Program-made: the position numbers and the translations under genes
Shown here: positions 31,549-35,530 of the stretch, piece after piece
Layout of the letters: every line of letters starts with the position of its first letter
Position numbering within the stretch: position 1 is the first letter of the stretch
Source of the DNA: a virus
Length of the DNA stretch: 35,530 nt
Strand: one strand, 5' to 3'
Virus record (IMG/VR): IMGVR_UViG_3300042731_005198
Span: 1 to 35,530 of that record
Notes under the pieces: model-generated
What the model saw: the letters and a program-made list of their open reading frames with translations, nothing else
Databases searched by the model: none
What the model was told of the DNA's origin: nothing

Positions 31549-32262
31549 TTAGCTCTGTCTATATCCGTGTTCCCAATACGTTTCACTTTCAAGTTGTCCG
31601 TTCTCGTTCCACACTTTCACAACCCCGTGTTTTTGTCCTTGATAAAATGGTATTTCCGCCCAAAGTTTTCCATTCTCGCGCCACTGTTTCACAACCCCGT
31701 GTTGTTGTCCTTGGTGAAATGGTATTTCCTCTTCAAGTTGTCCGTTATCGTACCACCGTTTCACAACCCCGTGTTGTTGTCCTTGGTGAGCTGGGATTTC
31801 CGCCTTAAGTTTTCCACTCTCATACCACTGTTTCACGATTCCGTGTTCTTGTCCTTTGTACCATGGGACTCTAAACTCAAGTTTCCCATTCTCATACCAC
31901 CATTTCTCAACCCCGTGTTGTTGTCCTTTGTGCCATGGGGTTTCAACTTCAAATTGTCCGTTTTCATTCCACCGTTTCTTAATGCCGTGTATTTGTCCTT
32001 GTCGGCACGGTATTTCCAACCAAAGTTGCCCATTCTTGTGCCACTGTTTTACAATGCCGTGTCTTTGCCCTTGGTGAAACGGGACTTCATTTTCAAGTTG
32101 TCCGTTATCATACCAGTGTCTTACAACATAGCTTTCTGTTTCCGCATTTACATTGCTTATGGTAATAGGATTGTCATATTTATCCTGCCAATGAATTCCT
32201 TTTTCATCTTTATGTGTCAATCCTGATAACCATGCTGTGTAGGCGTCGTGTAGTAAGTTCAT
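31549..32262 (-). CDS. MORN_2/YwqK-type repeat protein (8 repeats)
   Basis: This is a 237-residue protein starting at MNLLHDAYTAWLSG (32262), with the ATG overlapping the stop of the upstream copy (ATGA at 32262-32259). It has the N-terminal segment and eight 24-residue repeats, some deviating (FRVPWYKGQ, EIPCRQGQ). The end, YWEHGYRQS, differs slightly from the family ending. The repeat block FYQGQKHGVVKVW is shared with the copy at 29858-30352, indicating exchange of repeats between copies. Confidence 0.88.
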   Translation of the reverse strand: MNLLHDAYTAWLSGLTHKDEKGIHWQDKYDNPITISNVNAETESYVVRHWYDNGQLENEVPFHQGQRHGIVKQWHKNGQLWLEIPCRQGQIHGIKKRWNENGQFEVETPWHKGQQHGVEKWWYENGKLEFRVPWYKGQEHGIVKQWYESGKLKAEIPAHQGQQHGVVKRWYDNGQLEEEIPFHQGQQHGVVKQWRENGKLWAEIPFYQGQKHGVVKVWNENGQLESETYWEHGYRQS

Positions 32263-32753
32263 TGTTTTATTCCGTGTTCCCAATGGGTTTCTAACTCAAG
32301 CTGTCCATTCTCATGCCACAGTTTCACAACCCCGTGTTGTTGCCATTGGTGAAATGGGATTTCTGCTTCAAGCTGTCCGTTCTCATGCCACCGTTTCATA
32401 ACGCCGTGTAGTTGTCCTTGATAAAATGGTATTTCCAACCAAGGTTGTCCGTTTTCATACCACTGTTTCACAACCCCGTGTTTTTGTCCTTGGTGAAATG
32501 GGGCTTCAATTTGAAGTTGTCCGTTCTCGTACCACCGTTTCTCAACGCCGTGTTGTTGCCCTTGGTGAAATGGTACTTCCTTCAAAAGTTGTCCGTTTTG
32601 ATACCAATATCTTACAACATAGCTTTTTGTTTCCGCATCAATATCACTTATGGTAATAGGATCGCCATTCTCATCCTGCCAATGAATTCCTTTTTCATCT
32701 TTATGTGTCAATCCTGATAACCAGGCTGTGTAAGCGTCGTGTAGTAATGTCAT
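32259..32753 (-). CDS. MORN_2/YwqK-type repeat protein (5 repeats)
   Basis: This is a 164-residue protein beginning MTLLHDAYTAWLSG, with the shared N-terminal segment, five repeats (one with QWQ in place of QGQ) and the ending HWEHGIKQ. Its ATG overlaps the stop of the zinc-ribbon gene (ATGA at 32753-32750), and its own stop overlaps the next MORN ATG. It is therefore the middle of a three-gene chain joined by four-base overlaps, which suggests fixed ratios of the products. Confidence 0.88.
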   Translation of the reverse strand: MTLLHDAYTAWLSGLTHKDEKGIHWQDENGDPITISDIDAETKSYVVRYWYQNGQLLKEVPFHQGQQHGVEKRWYENGQLQIEAPFHQGQKHGVVKQWYENGQPWLEIPFYQGQLHGVMKRWHENGQLEAEIPFHQWQQHGVVKLWHENGQLELETHWEHGIKQ

Positions 32754-33199
32754 TTTTTCACCCCTGCTAATCGTTCAATCAATTGCTCTGAACGCAATTC
32801 GTCTCTGGTATCCTGGAGCATCTTAATGCGCTCATCCAACTCGAGAATCTTTTTATCTAGAGGTACGTCCCAAGAAATAGTATAATTGGCACCCGGATAA
32901 GAACTATTATTGACAACACCAAACCCTAATGCCATTAATCTATCAATAAATAATTGGTTGACGTCGCCTAACGAGCAATTGACCAAGCCACTTCTTGCAG
33001 AATCATAAATATGAGACATTATTTCTTCAAATGCTTTATCGCTATTTGCCAGTGTTCTGACTTTCTTGGCGTCTTTTAATTTATAACATTCATAATAGCA
33101 CATACGATGATAATATTTTATTAATAGTGTATTAGATTCAGTGTAGATTTTGCGTTGCCATGGACGAATAGGCTTATTACATATTGGACATAGTTTCAT
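32750..33199 (-). CDS. zinc-ribbon hypothetical protein coupled to MORN gene
   Basis: This is a 149-residue protein. The N-terminus has a probable zinc site: Cys4 and Cys7 (LCPICNKPI), then His31 with Cys34 and Cys38 (YYHRMCYYECYKL). The middle (~50-110) is a mixed helix-strand region ending YTISWDVP. The last ~35 residues are a charged helix (LDERIKMLQDTRDELRSEQL). The stop overlaps the MORN start by four bases. DNA, RNA or protein binding are all possible for a single ribbon with a coiled-coil tail. It has the same style of W-containing end as the protein at 984-1298. Confidence 0.7.
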   Translation of the reverse strand: MKLCPICNKPIRPWQRKIYTESNTLLIKYYHRMCYYECYKLKDAKKVRTLANSDKAFEEIMSHIYDSARSGLVNCSLGDVNQLFIDRLMALGFGVVNNSSYPGANYTISWDVPLDKKILELDERIKMLQDTRDELRSEQLIERLAGVKK

Positions 33200-33227
33200 T
33201 ATTTTTTATCCTTATTATCTCTGCTTC

Positions 33228-33758
33228 CTATGTAATATTTGATTTTAGAAATAAACCAACTGGCATTCTATTTTTATAGTTATAATTATTATTATTGTGT
33301 CGTATAATATTTGGTTTTAATTTATCACTAATAATATCACATGTTGTAGCAAGACATTCTTTTGGCGTGATACAATTACAGGTAGTTGCTTTTGGTATAA
33401 TTTTTATGTTATGAAAATTATTACTTTGTTTTAAACCGTATGCAGTTGATCTAACGCAGGCACAAGCGTTGATTCCACATATTCTTAAATTATTTGACTG
33501 TAAGAATGTAGTATTTTTCATCGTTGATATTATTTCAGTTGTTCCGCAGTCTTTGTTCTTTTTAACAATTTTATATTTATTATATTCTTTAAGCACGCGG
33601 TATATTTTTTTATGTGATGTAGAGCCATTAAACTCTACAATCATTATGCCAGCTTCATCTTTCATAGCCAATTTTCTTTGTTTTATCACTTGGCGTAGGA
33701 TTTTTTTATGTGCTGGAAATCTTTTTTGCACATCAATAACACATAGTGTATATCTCAT
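33228..33758 (-). CDS. isochorismatase-like cysteine hydrolase
   Basis: This is a 176-residue protein. The N-terminal strand and catalytic Asp are clear (TLCVIDVQKRF, D9), as is the nucleophile block (LRICGINACACVRSTAYGL, C101). The family uses an Asp-Lys-Cys triad; the Lys is probably one of those at 64-69 (KIVKKNK). Relatives hydrolyse nicotinamide, isochorismate or carbamoyl-type amides. The C-terminal ~30 residues are unusual and Asn-rich (IIRHNNNNYNYKNRM). Start and upstream stop overlap (ATGA). A phage copy could act on NAD-derived or signalling metabolites, for example against NAD-depleting defence; that is inference. Confidence 0.75.
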   Translation of the reverse strand: MRYTLCVIDVQKRFPAHKKILRQVIKQRKLAMKDEAGIMIVEFNGSTSHKKIYRVLKEYNKYKIVKKNKDCGTTEIISTMKNTTFLQSNNLRICGINACACVRSTAYGLKQSNNFHNIKIIPKATTCNCITPKECLATTCDIISDKLKPNIIRHNNNNYNYKNRMPVGLFLKSNIT

Positions 33759-34084
33759 TCCTCTTCATATTCTCCGGTATATACATCAACGTATCCTTCA
33801 TCTTTGGGATACTTTTCATCTATTACACTATTGCAGAAATCTATTTTTTTTCTTATGTCGATTGAACCATATCGCCAGTCCTCGCCATTCCAGTTTTCAG
33901 AATAAATTACGTCAGTTGTTTTTTTACACATCTCAAAGTATTCATCAACGTAACCTTTCCAATCGTAGTTGGGAAACACGATTGCCATTTTTTTCGCTAA
34001 TTCATTAGCACATGTATCACACCCACCATCAGCAGTGCCTAAAATATAGCCTATTAGTTGTGCTTCTTTTTTAGTCATTTTCAT
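33755..34084 (-). CDS. hypothetical protein, 109 aa
   Basis: This is an acidic C-terminal, Cys-containing small protein (GTADGGCDTCANELAKKMAI at ~16-35, then a Trp-rich DWKGYVDEYFEMC and ENWNGEDWRYG). A CxxC pair is present but no other metal-site residues are obvious. A second ATG two codons in (34078) is better spaced from GGGAG and may be the real start. It overlaps the genes on both sides, by 14 and 4 bases, so it is part of a tightly coupled operon. Function unknown. Confidence 0.65.
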   Translation of the reverse strand: MKMTKKEAQLIGYILGTADGGCDTCANELAKKMAIVFPNYDWKGYVDEYFEMCKKTTDVIYSENWNGEDWRYGSIDIRKKIDFCNSVIDEKYPKDEGYVDVYTGEYEEE

Positions 34085-34319
34085 TCTCCCAATTATTCAT
34101 TTCTTTATGCAGATCTAATGTTTCTTGCGTAAGCATAAGATCTGCGTCTTTTTCTGCTAATGCTCTGTAATATTCCAAGAACTGCTGTTCTGTAATCTCG
34201 TCGGCGCCTGTAGTGTGATATACCGTGCTTGCAATTTTTTTTACAAACGACAATGATTTATTAGAATAAAAGAAGTGCTTGTTTTCGCCTATTGTAGTAA
34301 TGCAGTAATATTTTTTCAT
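34071..34319 (-). CDS. hypothetical protein, 82 aa
   Basis: This is a small protein with an N-terminal strand pair (MKKYYCITTIGENKHFFYSN), a basic helix (LSFVKKIASTVYH) and a C-terminal acidic helix (QFLEYYRALAEKDADLML). AGGAG lies about 7 bases before the ATG. It follows a MORN gene after a 14-base gap and overlaps the next gene. No family is recognised; the strand-helix layout resembles many phage accessory proteins. Confidence 0.65.
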   Translation of the reverse strand: MKKYYCITTIGENKHFFYSNKSLSFVKKIASTVYHTTGADEITEQQFLEYYRALAEKDADLMLTQETLDLHKEMNNWENEND

Positions 34320-34333
34320 CCTATACTCCTATC

Positions 34334-34972
34334 TCATTGTTTTATTCCGTGTTCCCAATGGGTTTCACATTCAAGCTTTCCATTCTTGTACCACTGTTTA
34401 GCAACACCGTGTATTTGCCCTTGGTGATATGTGGTTTCCATCCAAAGCTGTCCGTTTTCATACCACTGTCTCACAACACCGTGCTGTTGCCCTTGTTGGT
34501 ATGGGACTTCAAACATAAGTTGTACGTTGCCATACCACCGTTTCACAACGCCGTGCTGTTGTCCTTGTTGGTATGGGACCTCAAACATAAGTTGTCCGTC
34601 GGCATACCACTGTTTCACAACCCCATGTCTTTGCCCTTGGTGAAATTGGATTTCCGCTTCAAGTTGTCCATCGGCATCCCAATCCTTTTCAGTTCCGTAT
34701 TTTTGTCCTTGTTGGTATGGGACCTCAAGTTTAAGTTGTCCATTTTCGTGCCACTGTTTCACGATTCCGTGTTTTTGTCCTTGGCGATATGGTTCTTCAC
34801 TTTCAAGTTGTCCATTTGGATACCAATATTTTACAATATAGCTTTTTGTTTCCATATTGATATTGCTTATGGTAATAGGATCGTTTTCTTCATCCTGCCA
34901 ATGAATGCCTTTTTCATCTTTGTGTGTCAATCCTGATGTCCATGCTGTGTAAGCGTCGTGTAGTAGGTTCAT
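34334..34972 (-). CDS. MORN_2/YwqK-type repeat protein (7 repeats)
   Basis: This is a 212-residue protein beginning MNLLHDAYTAWTSG, with seven repeats. One repeat departs strongly (KYGTEKDWDADGQLEAEIQF) and two adjacent ones are near-identical (QLMFEVPYQQGQQHGVV twice), which points to a recent duplication. It ends HWEHGIKQ. The start shares one base with the stop of the upstream MORN gene (TAATG). It is followed by non-MORN cargo genes. Confidence 0.88.
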   Translation of the reverse strand: MNLLHDAYTAWTSGLTHKDEKGIHWQDEENDPITISNINMETKSYIVKYWYPNGQLESEEPYRQGQKHGIVKQWHENGQLKLEVPYQQGQKYGTEKDWDADGQLEAEIQFHQGQRHGVVKQWYADGQLMFEVPYQQGQQHGVVKRWYGNVQLMFEVPYQQGQQHGVVRQWYENGQLWMETTYHQGQIHGVAKQWYKNGKLECETHWEHGIKQ

Positions 34973-35530
34973 TATTTTATTCCGTGTTTCCTTATCATTT
35001 TTTCTATGTATTCTTGTCCTATTACGTGTTTCCTTATTATTTTTTCTATGTATTCTTGTCCTTGGTCATAGGGGATTTCCCGCCAAAGTTGTTCATTGCC
35101 ACACCACTCTTTCACAACCCCGTGTCTTTGCCCTTGATAATATGGTATTTCTTCTTCAAGCTTTCCGTTCTCGTGCCACCATTTCGCGATTCCGTGTTTT
35201 TGTCCTTGGTGAAACGGGATTTTCCACCAAAGTTTTCCGTTTTCGTACCACCGTTTCTCTACCCCGTGTTTTTGTCCTTGATGGTAAGGGATTTCCCACC
35301 AAAGTTTTCCATTTTCGTGCCACTCTTTCGCAACCCCATGTTGTTGCCCTTGGTGAAATGGTACTTCCTTCAAAAGTTGTCCATTTTGATACCAATATCT
35401 TACAACATAGCTTTTTGTTTCTATGTCAATATCACTTATAGTAATAGGATCGTTTTCTTCATCCTGCCAATGAATTCCTTTTTCATCTTTATAAGTTAGC
35501 CCTGATAGCCAGGCTGTGTAAGCGTCGTGT
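34972..35530 (-). CDS. MORN_2/YwqK-type repeat protein with atypical C-terminus, 5' end cut
   Basis: The frame runs off the right edge in codons for HDAYTAWLSG; only about four residues and the ATG are missing. It has the N-terminal segment and five repeats. Then, instead of the usual WEHG ending, it has a tail containing two copies of GQEYIEKxIRKH. The tail is encoded by a 42-base tandem duplication (starts at 34983 and 35025). Its TAA shares one base with the next ATG. If the genome is circular, the gene at the left edge (1-410) lies just before or beside this one. Confidence 0.85.
   Translation of the reverse strand, partial: HDAYTAWLSGLTYKDEKGIHWQDEENDPITISDIDIETKSYVVRYWYQNGQLLKEVPFHQGQQHGVAKEWHENGKLWWEIPYHQGQKHGVEKRWYENGKLWWKIPFHQGQKHGIAKWWHENGKLEEEIPYYQGQRHGVVKEWCGNEQLWREIPYDQGQEYIEKIIRKHVIGQEYIEKMIRKHGIK
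34983..35066. repeat. 42-bp tandem duplication in MORN gene 3' end
   Basis: Two units starting CGTGTTTCCTTAT begin at 34983 and 35025, differing at very few bases. The period is 14 codons, so the reading frame is kept. It forms the atypical C-terminus of the MORN protein at the right edge. Confidence 0.75.

Larger units (their letters stand above)
27800..35380. repeat. 72-bp MORN-coding DNA repeats, right part
   Basis: Seven genes in this stretch contain about fifty 72-bp repeat units with conserved DNA cores, interrupted at 28500-28862, 30353-31548 and 32754-34333 by cargo genes. Nucleotide conservation between copies is high enough for homologous recombination, and copy number per gene varies from 5 to 12. 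Confidence 0.8.

Noticed and set aside
31468-32226. Long + strand open frame across a MORN gene
   Set aside because: It is the reverse strand of the MORN repeats and stays open because of their codon pattern. The hydrophobic product changes with every repeat and has no consistent ribosome site.
27780-35530. CRISPR array
   Set aside because: The regular 72-bp repetition is coding MORN sequence, with no short palindromic repeat and unique spacer structure.

Overview
The window is a bacteriophage genome, complete or nearly so, with a podovirus-like gene set and a temperate character. A rightward (+) block from about 3.6 to 24.9 kb carries packaging and virion genes: a probable small terminase, a GNAT acetyltransferase, the large terminase, portal, scaffold, major capsid protein, head-tail adaptor, tail fibre, a very large tail protein, three internal or ejection-type proteins, a second fibre and a holin-like protein. 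No sheath, tape-measure or baseplate genes are visible, so the tail is probably short. Everything else is on the - strand and is probably one functional half: a replication-type polymerase and small regulators (3.5 to 1 kb), a GC-richer integrase module (24.9 to 27.6 kb), and a long accessory region (27.8 kb to the right edge).

The unusual part is the accessory region. It holds nine genes (two cut by the window edges) built from 24-residue MORN_2/YwqK-type repeats, about sixty repeats in all. Most share one ~45-residue N-terminal segment and are chained by ATGA or TAATG stop/start overlaps. Between them sit small cargo genes: an MT-A70 adenine methyltransferase, an isochorismatase-like cysteine hydrolase, a zinc-ribbon protein, ribbon-helix-helix (RHH) proteins and several unknowns. 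The left edge lies at the 3' end of one MORN gene and the right edge about 11 bases short of the start of another. Supplying the ~20-bp junction seen elsewhere in the array would join the two ends, so a circular genome opened inside the array is likely.

The only recognisable replication protein (2125-3462) has the three palm motifs of the family A DNA polymerase/T7 RNA polymerase superfamily in a divergent form, and best fits the TV-Pol (transposon-virus polymerase) group. The 764-bp gap between the terminase operon and the portal holds three different repeat arrays and two inverted repeats, and is a candidate origin, packaging or control site. The divergent promoter region (3463-3610) and the leader at 1934-1949 share a sequence that looks like an operator.

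Host: not certain. The phage body is AT-rich, at about 40% GC by eye. The integrase module is visibly GC-richer, and one of its proteins begins with a TPR segment of a style common in Myxococcota and other former deltaproteobacteria, which makes such a host a reasonable guess. No tRNA, rRNA, CRISPR array or insertion sequence was seen, and no endolysin was recognised.
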